Counted from the first letter of the stretch, positions 1-12,235 are shown. The stretch is DNA of 64,000 bases from Arbacia lixula (GCA_963669155.1 OZ022583.1:18035694-18099693); one strand, 5' to 3'. A program made the numbers and translations. Notes: generated by a model from the letters alone, not told the origin.

Positions 1-1167
1 AGGCTAATTACTTGGGATGATGGATTACTCTGGTTGGCATATGTTTAGAAGATTAACCCATCTCGTATGCGGCCAGACAAGGTGGGCTCCATCGTGGGAG
101 TTTTAGGCCTATCGAGGGCGACATTGACAAGTGGCACGTTAAGGGTTAAGCGAAGAATTGCTTTGGCAATTAAGGTGAAAGATGAGAATTGTCTTGTGTC
201 TTGTCTCGAAGATTACCATGGCAACAAGAATGAGAGTAAGTTGACACTGTTATCTTACGGGCGCGTGATGCGCATCGATCAGGGCATGACATGTTGGTCA
301 GAAGGTTTATTGCCATTTGGTCCAATCCCAGTTGATCCATTTCGTATACAAGGAACCCCTTAAAAATACCGTTTTAGATTAAAATAATGTGTTAACTTAT
401 CAACAACTTTAATCTACACCATAACCTCACCGTTAACCCTAATCCAGACCCCCTACCCTAACCCTAACCCATACTAGGTCAGCATGTGATGGTATATAGA
501 CGAAATGGTGAGTGGACCAACTGGGATTGGACCAAAATGGCAAATCAGCGGTCAGAATAACTTGATAAGGATGGTAATTCGATAAGATTGGCTATAGGCC
601 TAGCCTTCATCAAATAAAAATGTTTTTATCAACATAATGATGGACGATCATTATTTATCTAAATTCCCCACTTTGGGAAGTAATTGTTTCAGAAATTTTG
701 CAAACATTTTTGATATCCGAGAATTATTATTATTTTTTTACTGAGCAATATCCCTAAACGATTTTCTATTCAAAATAAAAATAAGATATTCGCCTTGTTA
801 ATTCACTGGTCAGAACTGTATGTCTAAAAAGGGGGGGGGGGTGAAAGATTTGCATTAATGGTATGGGGAGGGAGAGAAAAGAGGAGGCACAGAATGGTGT
901 ATCTCGACCAAGAGATGCAGTAAGAGAGGATTGACACAAAAATACGGCGCTCGAAGGAAAACAGACTGCGTACGCATGCTCTGTGCGAAGTCTATGACGT
1001 CGTACTCATGCATCATTCATGATCGACCTTCGGGTGCGCCGCGCGCGCTCATCTCAACCATGTCCTGCTTACGATTTTTTTCTCTCTTGATGTATCGCAC
1101 GCTTCGTCCATTCTTAGCAAAGTCTGTGCATATATTCTCGAAATTTTCCCGGAAATATCACGTAACT
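1..1167. other. 5' flank of BUD23, no gene recognised
   Basis: No coding region is supported here. Around 430-470 lies a short, imperfect run of CCCTAA-type units resembling degenerate telomere repeat; it is too short and too interrupted to be a telomere. A run of 12 or so G occurs near 831. The last 200 bases before the BUD23 start are richer in CpG and probably hold the promoter and 5' UTR, but no TATA box or initiator can be assigned with confidence. An open frame continues upstream of the BUD23 ATG to 931; it is in frame but has no similarity to known BUD23 N-termini, so it is treated as leader sequence. Confidence 0.6.
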
Positions 1168-4100
1168 ATGGCATCGAGTCGAAGACCAGAACATTCTGCT
1201 CCCCCAGAGTTGGTAAGGTTGACTTTCACTGCTGTGTTGAAAAAAATAGAGTAAATATAGTAAAACTGACAAATTTACAGTTTTAGGCGGTCCCACTAAT
1301 GTGAAATAGCGCTAGTATTAGTACACAATCGACGTATTACGTGCACGTGCAAGGCCAAGAGTTTATCCTGGGTTAGACCGTCATCTTTGCGGCAGTGGTG
1401 GTGGCCTGTAAAAAGTTAGAACCCAAAAATGAATGATGAAGAAGAATATTTGCTCGTTCATCATCATATTGTGACAGTGTCCCCATATCGAGTTTCTGGC
1501 GATGAATGCACCACAGAAAGATGCTACTATTGTATTGGCCTATTGGGTTTTGCAAAGCTTACTGACTCCGCTGTCCTCTCACGTGTGAAATAATTTTGCG
1601 CAGTAAGTTCGCTGCCCTCTTGTGATTGACAATGAGTATTATCAATACTTTTGAAAACCACCTTGTATTATCAAGCACATACCACCATTCGAGTACATCA
1701 AAATTGGTAATATTATTTTTTCATTGATTTTAATGATGTATCTTGTTCGACTGTTCGAAGAATACAGTACCTTAGTCCCACATATGCATCGTATATCCTT
1801 CTCTCGTTTAAAGCGTATTTTACAATCGAGTGTTAGTGTGCAAAATAAGGACACACGCGAAATTAGGTCACACCACCATACTAGTATTCTGTAGAGTGTA
1901 GTGTAGTCATGGTAGTACTTAGCAATTTATGTTTCATTTATCCATCATTCATTTAAGGAGAGTATCCACTTATGATTGTCATGATTATGATACATCACAC
2001 ATCCTGTACATGCGAGTTTGCATTCCAACAAAGCACATGGTAAAGAAATATATTACAATCTTATCTTTCTTTCTGTCTTGTCCTTCTTTTCAGTTCTATA
2101 ATGATGATGAGGCCAGGAAGTACACATCAAAGTGAGTATGAAATGTTGACCAGTCCAGCCTGGTGCAGGGCTCAAGTAGGCTACTCCGGAACCAGCTTCT
2201 CAGGCTCTGGGCAGAACAGCTCAAAATACAATGTTGTTTTCTTTAACAGCTAGTTGCATTGTGCTCATTTCTTTCACAGAGCCATGCACTACAGTTCAAA
2301 GGACTTGGCATCAGGTAAAGGGAAAGGGAAGGAGCCGCAGTTTTAAACCGCGGTATATTTTGTCCAGTTCAGCATGAAACACGATGCTTTAGCCTAAAAA
2401 GGATCATGTTTCATGCTGAACTGGACAAAATATACCATGATTTAAAACCGTGGCTCCTTTCCTTTCTTTCCTTTCCCTTATCCGATGCCAATTCCTTTGA
2501 GCTGGAGTGTATACAGGGAAACCCTGTTATAACGAGGGGGACGGGACCCACACTTTTTCCTCGCTATAGCCGATTGCTCGCTATACCAGTACATTATCAA
2601 AACATACAGAAACAAATGCATCTATAGGACTGCACAAACAATAACATCTTTAGCGCTAGGACTGAAGTATTTAAATGGCTTTGCAAGCATTCTAAACTCA
2701 ATTCATTAGCTAAAAACTCACTGAAATATCTAACAGCACAGTTGAAAATGTAAATAAGTGTCACTTCCAACACCTCCCTTTACCGACAAATGAAGCAGCG
2801 GGGAGGCCCAGTCACCAGGCCGCGCCTGCTGTCATGACCGCATGTAAGCAATGAGTGATCATTGAATGCATTCTTCATGCATGCGCGGCCGCAGTTGTAC
2901 CTGCGCAGTGTCATATGTGTTTAGAGGCTCTTGCCATGAGCGTGCGTGACTGTTGATGTTTTGGTGCGGGAGCATGCAGTACCTAAAGCCGTATAGAGAT
3001 ACGGCTCTGGGAGTACCTCACGCATGTAGACATATGCATGTGTGGTGTGGTGTATGTGTGGATTCTTGCACGGTGTGTGTGATCAGCGTTTAACGGCGCG
3101 AAGAAAATTGTTTGTGCTGTTGTTGCGTTTCCCTCGCTGAGCGGCGTGCCTAAAGCGAGTGCTCGTAATAACGGAGTCCATTTCCTTTCTTTTTTATTGT
3201 TCTTGGGCTGGGAATTTGACTCGCTATAGCAGAAATTTCGCTATAGCCGATCTCGTTATATGAAAACAGAATACACGGAGGTCTATGGAAGAAAAATCGG
3301 GACCCAAGAAATGTCCTCGTAATAGCAGGGTTCTCGCTATACCCGTGCTCGTTATAACGGGGTTTCCCTGTACTTTGTACTGTCAAGACTGTCAAGATAG
3401 TCATGACTATTAATATGAATCTAGTGAATGTAGAAATCATTGAATTGTTAATAAGAGATAACAACCAGTTGTACGATTCAACTGAATTTTGATTGTTGTT
3501 TTGCCAGTGAGATGGACACTGAATATTCCTAATAGAGGGAGAGGGATATTGTGAATAGGAGTCATTTCTTATGTGGATCAGTAGATGGGTGCCATGTAGC
3601 ACTAGCAGTCTAACACAGCCATCAATGCATGCCATGCATAATAATTTACCTCCTTCCCTCTCACTCTTCATCCTCAAACTAATACTTGATTATGATTCCC
3701 TAGTTCCAGAATGATCAAGATCCAGATGACGATGTCTCAGATAGACCCTTGTCTTAGTCTTCACTCTCATAATATATGTCTTCTGTCTCCCTAGTTCCAG
3801 AATGATTGAGATCCAGATGACGATGTCTGAGAGGGCAATAGAGCTCTTGTCTCTGCCTGAGGATGCCCCGTCATACATCCTGGACATTGGGTGAGTGTAA
3901 GGGGTCACTGCAGACTGAACTGGTCAGTTTTAACTTTGCTAATGCCTACTTCTTCAGAATGGCATGATGCCAATGATGCATTTGCTTTTTGGCTCCTCTG
4001 ATGGTGTAATGTGATGGCTAATTAGCTGGTTTTACAGGCATTGGACAATGAACTTATACTTTTAGAGATAGTGGCAATACTTCAGTGTCTGTAGTCTGTA

Positions 4101-4388
4101 CAGGAGGGCGGGCAGATGCATACCAGTCGGCTGTACGCAGTCACGTTTCACTAGTTTATAGTGGACCGGAAATGAATTGATTAGCAGCCAGCTTATTATT
4201 TGAACAGATTATTATTGAACAGAGTGTTACATTCCAAGGCCTTACCATGTTTCTGGTGTTGCAGTTAAAACTAAATTTATATTTAAGGTTTTGTTTGAAT
4301 CACTTGCCTTAACTCACTCCCTCTCTCCTTTCTCTTTCCACCTCTGTCTCTTTATCTCTCTCTCCCACTCCCCCCCCCCCCCCCCCAC

Positions 4389-4425
<37 letters not shown>

Positions 4426-7400
4426 CTGTCTCTCCCTCCTTTCTGTCGCTCACTTTCCTTTCTCTCTCTCCACTGTCTCACTCTCTGTCCTGCCCCCCCC
4501 CCTCTTTCTTTTCTCTCTCTTTCCACCTCTCTCTCTCCACTGTCCCCCCCCCCCCCCCACCCCCTGGGCCCCGGCCCACTGTAGATGTGGTTCTGGTCTG
4601 AGTGGGGAGGCGTTGACAGACCAGGGTCATCACTGGGTCGGACTAGACATCAGCTCCAGCATGTTAGGTAACATAGACAGGTTCATTACTTGCCATGTCA
4701 GTAGATTATCAAGTCTGTATTTACATGCCTTTGCACTATTGGTGCTTATAATATTATGTTTCCAAGTTTACCCTTCCATAGTATCTCATTCACCATTACT
4801 TACTCAATATTTGACAAAGTTGTCAGAAAAATGTGGTTCAAGCATGATACATACCAGCACAATTTTATGAAAGATTTTGAGTCTGATTAAAGGCATAAGT
4901 CAAAGGTGAAGCTAAATTACAAAATGACACTATTCACACTGTAACTAAGCTATCATGACATAACCTCAAATCTTCAAAGATGACATAAGAGTTTGGACCA
5001 AATAGGTCAACCGCATGTAGTTCAATTTTCCTTATTAATGGCTGCATTTAGGCCAAAAGTACATTCAAAATTCACATAAGCAAGTTACACATCCCTCCAT
5101 GTGGTTGAGTATGGGATTGATAGAAGATAACTTTTATTTACCCCAGGAATCACAGGGTTGAGCGAGGTCATAGCCTCAGCAAACAGAGGAGTGAAAATGA
5201 CTTGTGCATCGCTCTATCATAAGTGACTTAAATTGGGCATGTTGGTTGATTCTTTGCCCTCCAGAGGTTGCCATGGAGAGGGAGATTGACGGTGATGTGT
5301 GCCAGGCAGACATGGGGCAGGGAGTCTTTTTCAGACCAGGCACCTTTGATGGAGCAATCAGGTGAGCCAGTAGTCAACCGTGTGGTCTTAACACCCTGAC
5401 ACCATTGGTCTTAACACCCTGACACCATCGGCCTAATACCCTGACACCATTGGTCTAACACCCTGACACCATTGTTCTTAACACCCTGACACCTTTGGTC
5501 TAACATCCTGACACCATTGGACTAACACCCTGACACCGTTGGTCTAATATGGTCTAACACCTCAACACCCTGTGCCATTCTCCTTACACTGCACAATGTG
5601 ATACCATCTAGTCACCCTACACCCATTTCATGATACCATTGGTCTAGTTAACACATGATCTATGAGAAGGTGATCAAAAAACTTATTCTTATGATGTCAT
5701 TTAAATCATGTTTAACATTGCTGTTGCATTTATAAGGTTTCAGAAACACTGTTTAAATTTACACAGAGTGTTTATACAATTGTTTCTGGGTAGAAACACT
5801 ATTTTGCAAAGAGACTATAATTTGAAACCCTATATATTGCAGGAAAAAAAAATCGTATGTGGATGTACCATTTGTGATATGAGATATTCAAGATTAAAGT
5901 GGTCATCATAATATTCAAAAGGTTCACTGTGTGCACTTTCATATAACCTGGCCATTCTGCTGGTATTCACAAATTGTATTGTATTCTCTCATGACCTTTG
6001 GTGCTTTTAGCAACTTTCTATTGTTAGAATCAGTGAGGCTTATCATGTAATATCAATGGATAAACATGAATCATGTTTGAAAATGCAGATTATTGGCTAG
6101 AAAGTGTGCATAAGCGTACCCATTGTCTACCATGTATTGCCACTTGTGTATGCTGCCATACTTTGACAAAAGGAAGCAACTAACAAAAGAGACTTTCTTG
6201 TAAAGGAGTAAAATGTATCCATCACTTGCATTGGCATAAGTACCACATCATGTTAGATTGAATATCTCGGAGCAAGATTAATATTTCTTCTCCAGATATT
6301 GTCTGGGATACAATCTACTAGTACCAATAACCAACATTTGAATGTTTTGTCACTTGCTTCATTTTGTCAAAGTAGGGAAGTATGTGATATACGAATGATT
6401 ACAATTAACATTCAAGGGTTATGTCCTTCTGAGTGCCATGACACGTTTCTTGCTGTGTTTTCCCACCAGTATCTCTGCTCTGCAGTGGTTATGTAACGCA
6501 GACAAGAAGACCCACCATCCACCCAAGAGGCTCTACAGGTTCTTCTCAACTCTCTATGGAGCTCTGGTGAGACTCGGTTTCAAGGACAAGATGCATGTTA
6601 ACCCTTTCAATACTTACCAATCGTACCCCCATGTCAATTACTACACAGTTTCTTGTCTATGGGACTTAACAGGTCGAATGCAATGGTTCAGTTTTCATTT
6701 ATTGGCGAGGTAAAAGCCCATCGAACTGTGTGGTCTTTGGTATAGTACAGGCAACATAGTAAGATTAAAATGCAAATGTATTTACTTTTTTTATCCAAGG
6801 TTTTTATTATTCTCTCTCAAGATGCTATTTCCAATGTCCTGCTGCTTGAATATATAGGGATAATCCACCCTGAAATTAAGTTGGTTTTGATATGAGCAGA
6901 AACATGAAAGAAATATATCAGTGAAGGTTTGATGGAAATCTGTCAAAGGATGAGAAAGTTAGGATTGTTTAAAGTTTCTACTTTGTGATGTCACATCCAC
7001 CTCAGGGTAGACTATCATTTAAATACAATTGAGTCATTGATTTCATTTTGTCCTGATAAAAACATTGATTTGATCATGGAATATGAATTGAATTTGATAT
7101 TGAATAATGTATGATTGGTAGATTAGAAACACTAAATCATTGTGATTTTTAACTGTTATGTGCTTGTGAATATATTGTAAACAGGCCATTTCAGCCTGTG
7201 CTGCTAAGCAGTATTTGTTATGCAAGAATAAATAGATCAGTATGTAACTCTGTCTGAATGGGTAAATAAGTAGCTAATTCTTTTCCTTGTCAGAGGAGAG
7301 GTAGCAAAGCAGTCTTCCAGTTTTATCCAGAGAATCCGAGCCAGCTAGAGCTGATAACATCTCAGGCAATGAGGGCAGGCTTCACTGGCGGGCTGGTTGT

Positions 7401-10400
7401 CGACTTCCCCAACAGCACTAGGGCAAAGAAGTAAGGAGAGAGCTTAGAGTGTAATGCGTGTGTACCCCATGTGGAGTGTAGGATGTTCTCAATATCTGAA
7501 GCAACTCTATTTTACCCGATCTTTACCGAGCCGGCATATTTGCGGGCTGACTTTCCTCCACTCTGATACTAAGTAGAGTGACTCCTATGAAATCTGCTGT
7601 ACAGACAATAGAGGTCAGATTATGAATAAACAAATGCCTTATAGTGCGAAGTTAAGTCACATCCCATTGGTTACTGCAATTCCATGGTAGATTTTGACCC
7701 CCTAACTGGACCAGGATTCACAATGCTTGAAAATCTGACTGAGCACTCGAACTGAGACCTAGTAATCACTTTTCATGTTTGTCTGTTAGTCTGTTACCAA
7801 AAAATGTAAATTTTTTGTTTAACTTGCTCTCGTTTTGTTTTTAATTTCTGCATCAATTGTGCTCATATTTAATACAAATGATCCTTGGGTATTACCATAT
7901 TTGTGTTGATGAGGATGATGATATCAAAGGTCATCTAGGGGTCAAAAGGTCATTTGATATGAGGCCATGTGTGTCTTTTTTCTTAAAGTTTTGGTTTAAC
8001 TTCCTCTCATTTTTTTTCAGCATTGATTGTGTTCATATTTGGTACAAATGATCCTTGGGTAATACCACATTGTGTGTTGATGAGGATGATTAGGTCAAAG
8101 GTCAACTAGGCACCATTTTAAATATTGAAAAAGAAAACTTTTTTATTGCGAAATCAGGCGAGACTCGTTCGTGAACCACCTTGTATTCCTTGATGCTTGA
8201 CCTACTTATAGGATGAGGAGGGAATAGTGGCGCGTTCAACCCCAATTTATCCCACCTAAATGCAATTCACTCCTACCCTATGGTATGTCTGTCGCTGATC
8301 CATGCAAAGAACCCCCCCCCTCCCCCCCCCCCACTAACATTGCTCAGGGATCTCTTTTGTCCAGAGGTACACTAATGGCATAAGATTTGAAACATTTCTA
8401 CACCTATGTTATCATCATGAATTACCTACACTACAGGTTTGAAGTTTGAAGTAAACCGTAGACATTGCATAAACAGATTTGGGACAGGCAGACAACAGAT
8501 AACCAACAAACAATGCCTGTTCGCACTTTCTGGCAAAGGCATCAAAATCTTGGCTCATCTGTTAATAATTAATCATTGTATTAATATTCATTTTCATTGC
8601 ATTTTTCTTCAGAATGTTCCTGTGCCTCTTTGCCGGAGTATCTAATCCCACATTACCAAAGGTAAGCACACAGTATGAGCTACCAAGAGCTACCAACATT
8701 GAAATTCAACAATCAGGAAGATTTGGGGAAATTTTATCAAAAATTAGGGAGATGTCTTTAATCAGGGAGATTGGGTGATGTAATGAAATCCAATGCAGCA
8801 ATATATTTCGGGTGAGTCTCCGGGAAAATCAGGGAGACTTTGTAGCTCTGCTATGCATAACATGCTGTGGATAGAGCATGGCCAAACCATTCAATACCGG
8901 TATTTGAAATTCAAATGCGAAACTTGCAGGACTGTGCTCTTTTTTTTCTTTTGACTGATGAAAAAGGAGAATGGATACGAGGAAACAATAAGGCACTGCG
9001 GACGACATGATCCAATCAATAGTCTGACTCCATGACTGGCTGAATGGCAGGCCCTGGGCATGGGATTTGTGCAGGAAAGTGATGTCACATTTCCATGATC
9101 TAGAATAATGGTAACATCATGTCAGCTGCGCTGGCCTTTTCAATAAAACATTGGGCAAGTGCGATGAGGCACAATTTTGCAGTAGCAGAGTGAGAGCCTC
9201 TCAGAAAGTTGTGTGGTTCTGTCATGATTTCCATCGGGTATAGCGAGAACCCGCTTATTACAAAGACATTTCTTGGGTCCAATTTTTCTTCCATAGCCCT
9301 CCATGTATTCTGTTTTCGTATAATGAGATCGGCTCTAGCGAGGCAAATTCTGAGCTCAAGAATAAAGAAAAACAAAGGAAACTGACCCCGTTATTACGAG
9401 CACTCCCTTCAGCCACGCCACCCAGCGAGTGAAATGCAACAACAACATTAGCAATTTTTGATTGCGCCGTCAAACACTGATCACACACACCGTGTTAGAA
9501 TCCACACACACATGACCACACATGCAAAAGCCAATATTATGTGTGTGCGGTACTGCACACCCCCGCGCCCAACCATCAACACAGTCACGCACGCACATGG
9601 CAAACAAGAGCCTCTATACACATGTGATACTGTGTATGACCATGCATGAAGATTGCGTTCAATGGTCATTCATTGCTTACACGCTGTCATGCCAGCAGGC
9701 GCAGCTGGGTAACTGAGCCTCCCTGCTGCTTCCTTTGTCGGTAAACAGAGACATTAGAAGTATCGTTAGTTTACATCTTCATCTATGCTGTTCGATATTT
9801 TATTGAATTTTTAACTAGTCAATTCAGTTTATTGTGCTTGCAAAACCATTAACAGATTACAATACTAGTGGTAAAAATATGTTATTGTATGTGTAGTCCT
9901 ATATGCATTTGTTTCTGTATGTTTTGGTCATGTACTGGTGTAGCGAGCAATCGGCTGTTGCAAGGACAAAGTGTGGGTCCCGACCCCCTCGTTATAATAG
10001 GGTTTGCCTGTATATTCCAAATTGTGTTGAGGCATTTATCCATTTGAAATGCTATTTTCATCCATTTTGACACATGACATTGAAGAAGCGTTTCCTTTCC
10101 TGGTTTGTCCCTTCCTCTGCCCAGGCATTGGGTGTGGGCGATCAGCGAGGAGTCCCTACGCAGGCTTCCTTCACAGATTCTCGAGTGAGGTTTCGGAACA
10201 TGAAAGGAAAGAGCCAGAAGAAGAGCAGAGAGTGGATTAAGGAGAAGAAGGAGAGGAGAAGGAGACAAGGAAAAGGGTAGGTCACTCTGGTTACATGGGC
10301 TTCTTGGGAATGGCTACTTTCCATGTTCTAGCATTGCAAAAAAGGTTCTTTTCATGGTAAAGTGGAACCCCATGACTGGAAACCATGTGGTTCTTGGTTA

Positions 10401-11181
10401 CACATATATTTGTATTAACACTATTTGAAGGAAACACACATACAATGCTTCTTCATGGTGGTTCTTGGTTACATATATATCTGTATTAACACTATTTGAA
10501 GGAAACACACATACAATACTTCTTCATGGTGGTTCTTGGTTACACATTTATCTGTATTGACACTATTTGAAGGAAACACAGATACAAAGCTTCTTCATGG
10601 TGGTACCATGGAGCCCCATGGCTGCAAACCATGTGGGAGGACTGAAAGTACTCTCCTACTATGACAAAAGGAAGCAAGAGACATATCACTCAAATTTGAG
10701 TCATTGGTAATCGGCACTCAGCACAGGTGAATGTGATAGCATGTCACCAGACAGTTAGGGGGAAAGGTTTGAATACATTACAACAAAATGGCTTATTGAT
10801 TGTATTTTTAGGCCTGGGCCCTGTTGTATAAAACTTTCCATTAATGGTAACTCTTCCATCAATGGTAACTACCATGGGAACACCACTCGACAGCCAATCA
10901 AATTCAAGATTTCCATAGAAGTTGACCTTGGGAGCAATGTTATCCTCTGGTAAGTTTTATGCAACAGGGCCCTGATCCGAACAGTGTCCAGTATTCATAT
11001 GCACAGTATTGAATAATTCAAGGATATAAGTGTGACATGTAATCACAAGCTATTGTGCTACTTGCAATAGCGAGAATTAGTGAACTATGTTAGGGTAATT
11101 CTCTTGTTTGGTTTGTATTGCAGGGATGTCAGGCCGGACTCAAAGTATACAGGCAGGAAGCGATCTGGGAAAGCCTTCTGA
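1168..11181 (+). CDS. BUD23: BUD23 (WBSCR22) 18S rRNA (guanine-N7)-methyltransferase, 10 coding exons, 283 aa
   Basis: SAM-dependent enzyme that makes the single m7G in the decoding region of 18S rRNA and is needed for 40S subunit maturation; in yeast and human it works with TRMT112 in the nucleus. Exons: 1168-1212, 2094-2131, 3795-3890, 4585-4667, 5265-5361, 6470-6566, 7294-7430, 8613-8661, 10125-10276, 11124-11181. They sum to 852 bases including TGA, every junction is GT-AG, and the frame is kept throughout. Seen: N-terminus [12 protein letters not shown] motif I LDIGCGSG (about residues 57-64), the acidic SAM-ribose loop VGLDIS (78-83), the motif SALQWLCNA, and a basic C-terminal tail (about 240-283) ending RKRSGKAF, typical of the WBS_methylT domain. 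Length matches the human protein (281 aa). The start is chosen because the human protein begins the same way; the frame stays open upstream. Introns carry several transposons and minisatellites, listed separately. Confidence 0.96.
2288..2511. repeat. palindromic foldback MITE in BUD23 intron 2
   Basis: About 224 bp that folds back on itself. The inner arms (about 2318-2393 and 2405-2479) are nearly perfect inverted copies around an 11-base loop, and both include the block ATATTTTGTCCAGTTCAGCA or its complement. The ends are also inverted: TTCAAAGGACTTGGCATC on the left and, complemented, CTCAAAGGAATTGGCATC on the right. No coding capacity. A fragment of the same family lies at 35380-35455. 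The pogo-like element at 2514 is inserted at its right edge. Confidence 0.8.
2514..3370. mobile_element. non-autonomous pogo/Tigger-like (Tc1/mariner superfamily) element, 857 bp
   Basis: Flanked on both sides by TA (2512-2513 and 3371-3372), the target duplication of Tc1/mariner elements. Terminal inverted repeats begin CAGGGAAACCC and continue into TATAACGAG with two mismatches in about 24 bases. Subterminal regions carry further copies of CTCGCTATA and CTCGTTATA motifs, a pattern known in Tigger/pogo-type repeats. No transposase frame is present. A sibling in the opposite orientation lies at 9234-10010 and a relative at 38126-39450. It sits in BUD23 intron 2. Confidence 0.8.
3700..3836 (+). 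repeat. tandem duplication of the 3' splice site and start of BUD23 exon 3
   Basis: The block CCCTAGTTCCAGAATGAT plus about 30 more bases occurs twice, 91 bases apart, at about 3698 and 3789. The second copy is the real exon 3 start (3795). The first copy keeps the CTAG acceptor but diverges after about 45 bases; if spliced in frame it would run into a stop codon at the TAG of the second copy's acceptor. It is therefore a decoy or decayed exon copy. Confidence 0.8.
4315..4560. repeat. polypyrimidine tract with (C)n and (TG)n runs in BUD23 intron 3
   Basis: A 245-base stretch of almost pure pyrimidine (CTCT and long C runs near 4371-4386, 4492-4501 and 4545-4558) with an embedded (TG)n microsatellite at about 4388-4424. 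It ends just upstream of the exon 4 acceptor at 4584. Open frames across it are low-complexity artefacts. Confidence 0.9.
5375..5580. repeat. minisatellite, 23-26 bp unit, about 8 copies, in BUD23 intron 5
   Basis: Imperfect tandem copies of a unit containing ACACCCTGACACCATTGG followed by TCTTA or TCTA. Copies vary in length by one to three bases and drift at the 3' end. Begins 14 bases after the exon 5 donor. Confidence 0.85.
6156..6380. repeat. MITE with CTACTTTGACAAAA-type ends, copy 1
   Basis: About 225 bp bounded by inverted ends: ATACTTTGACAAAAGGAAGC on the left and the complement of CTACTTTGACAAAATGAAGC on the right. Its interior matches, in opposite orientation, the element at 13257-13504 (shared block CATCATGTTAGATTGAATAT). 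A third, partial copy starts near 10653. Non-coding; lies in BUD23 intron 5. Confidence 0.75.
7830..8110. repeat. 170-bp imperfect tandem duplication in BUD23 intron 7
   Basis: Two diverged units share ACAAATGATCCTTGGGTA and GTTGATGAGGATGAT, spaced 170 bases apart, each ending in TCAAAGGTCA-type sequence. The style resembles the diverged array at 21207-23850. Confidence 0.7.
9234..10010. mobile_element. pogo/Tigger-like non-autonomous element, second copy, inverted and end-truncated
   Basis: Complementary in order to the 2514-3370 element: here GGGTATAGCGAGAACCC is at the left and the terminal repeat TAATAGGGTTTGCCTG at the right, followed by TA (10011-10012). Shared interior blocks include the TTTTTCTTCCATAG region and the GATCACACACACCG region. 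The left terminus has lost about 30 bases. It lies in BUD23 intron 8; no transposase frame. Confidence 0.75.
10389..10605. repeat. 71-bp tandem repeat, 3 copies, in BUD23 intron 9
   Basis: Three near-identical units, each starting GGTTCTTGGTTACA and containing ACTATTTGAAGGAAACACA and CTTCTTCATGGT. The first two spacings measured are both exactly 71 bases (10391, 10462, 10533). Confidence 0.9.
10653..10730. repeat. fragment of the CTACTTTGACAAAA MITE family
   Basis: CCTACTATGACAAAAGGAAG followed by sequence related to one end of the elements at 6156 and 13257. The other end is missing. Confidence 0.5.
10816..10972. repeat. GGGCCCTGTTG-type palindromic MITE, copy 1
   Basis: 157 bp bounded by GGGCCCTGTTGTATAAAACTT and its inverted counterpart ending CAACAGGGCCC. 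The interior carries ATTAATGGTAACT motifs and AGCCAATCA. Related copies lie at 12079-12235 and 56321-56477. It is in BUD23 intron 9. Confidence 0.8.
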
Positions 11182-12078
11182 GAAAACGTCACAGAGAAGA
11201 ACTTTTGAGTGAACACTACTGTGCAGTTGGAAGACGTGTATGAAGTGTGAACACATCACGGAGGGGCAGCAGGAAGAGGTGTGTCCACACTGGAGGGGCA
11301 GCATGCCTTGTAGACAGATGGAGCCAGCAAGCAGCTGCGTGATGAAGGACCATACTCCTGGCACTGAGAGTCATACCCTGTCATAGCGGTGGAGAGGCAA
11401 CATTGTCTTGGAGGACACAGTAATACTACTGGAGTCTTTATTGAAGCAATCATCATTGCAGCTCTAAGGCTGAATTACAAACGATTTTACAATATAAGTG
11501 ACAGTGCATTGAGACATTATATAGATGTTGGCTGCCGCTGGAGGAAACATCACAGAATGTTCATACCGAGGGGATTTACACTGCGCTGAGGGAACGTATA
11601 AGTCCTGAGCCAAAGGCGAGGGACTTATTTAAATATATAAATGCCTAATTTATGATTTACATTACATATTCTATCATGATATGTCACCACTGAACAAAAA
11701 AGAGTGATCTGAAATGTTTGTGGTGAGAAGTAGCTAGTACAAATATGAAAGTTTTTATTTTCAATTTGTCTAAAATATGAATGTCTTTTGGGAACAAATG
11801 ACACCTAAATATTTTTCAGCTCCTGGTGACAAAGTAATGTGATAAAGGGGCATACTCATTTGACATACTCATTTGTTTGATACCAAATTTGTCATGATAG
11901 CACAAATATTGTATAAGTTACAGTAAATTTTATGACGTTTGGCATGTGTCAACTTTTCTCTGAATTTCCTGGTTGTATGTAAACTTCTGGCCTCAACTGT
12001 ATGAATAAGTCTGGCTTAACATTAAATCACATATCAGAGATGCATCATCCACCGTGTCTGGAGAGAACAAACTGTCCT

Positions 12079-12235
12079 GGGCCATGTTGCATAGAGGTGT
12101 TCAATGTTTGTCACTTACCATCAATGGTTACAACCATTGCAACGGGTGCAATAATGAGAGCTCATTGGCTCTTGCTATGAAAGTTACCATTGATGGTAAG
12201 TTGCAATAATTTAAAAGCTTTATGCAACATGGGCC
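12079..12235. repeat. GGGCC-type palindromic MITE, copy 2
   Basis: Starts GGGCCATGTTGCATA and ends with the inverted TATGCAACATGGGCC. Interior contains paired ACCATTGATGGTAA motifs and GAGCTCATTGGCT. Same family as 10816-10972 and 56321-56477. Confidence 0.8.

Noticed and set aside
430-475. Telomere
   Set aside because: Only a few imperfect CCCTAA units in ordinary unique sequence; at most an interstitial relic.
931-1167. N-terminal extension of BUD23
   Set aside because: The frame is open and in phase with the BUD23 start, but the residues do not resemble BUD23 from other animals, and the ATG at 1168 aligns with the human start.
4291-4870. Pro/Ser-rich and Cys/Val-rich open frames
   Set aside because: Products of a polypyrimidine tract and a TG microsatellite in BUD23 intron 3, running into real exon 4 only by chance.
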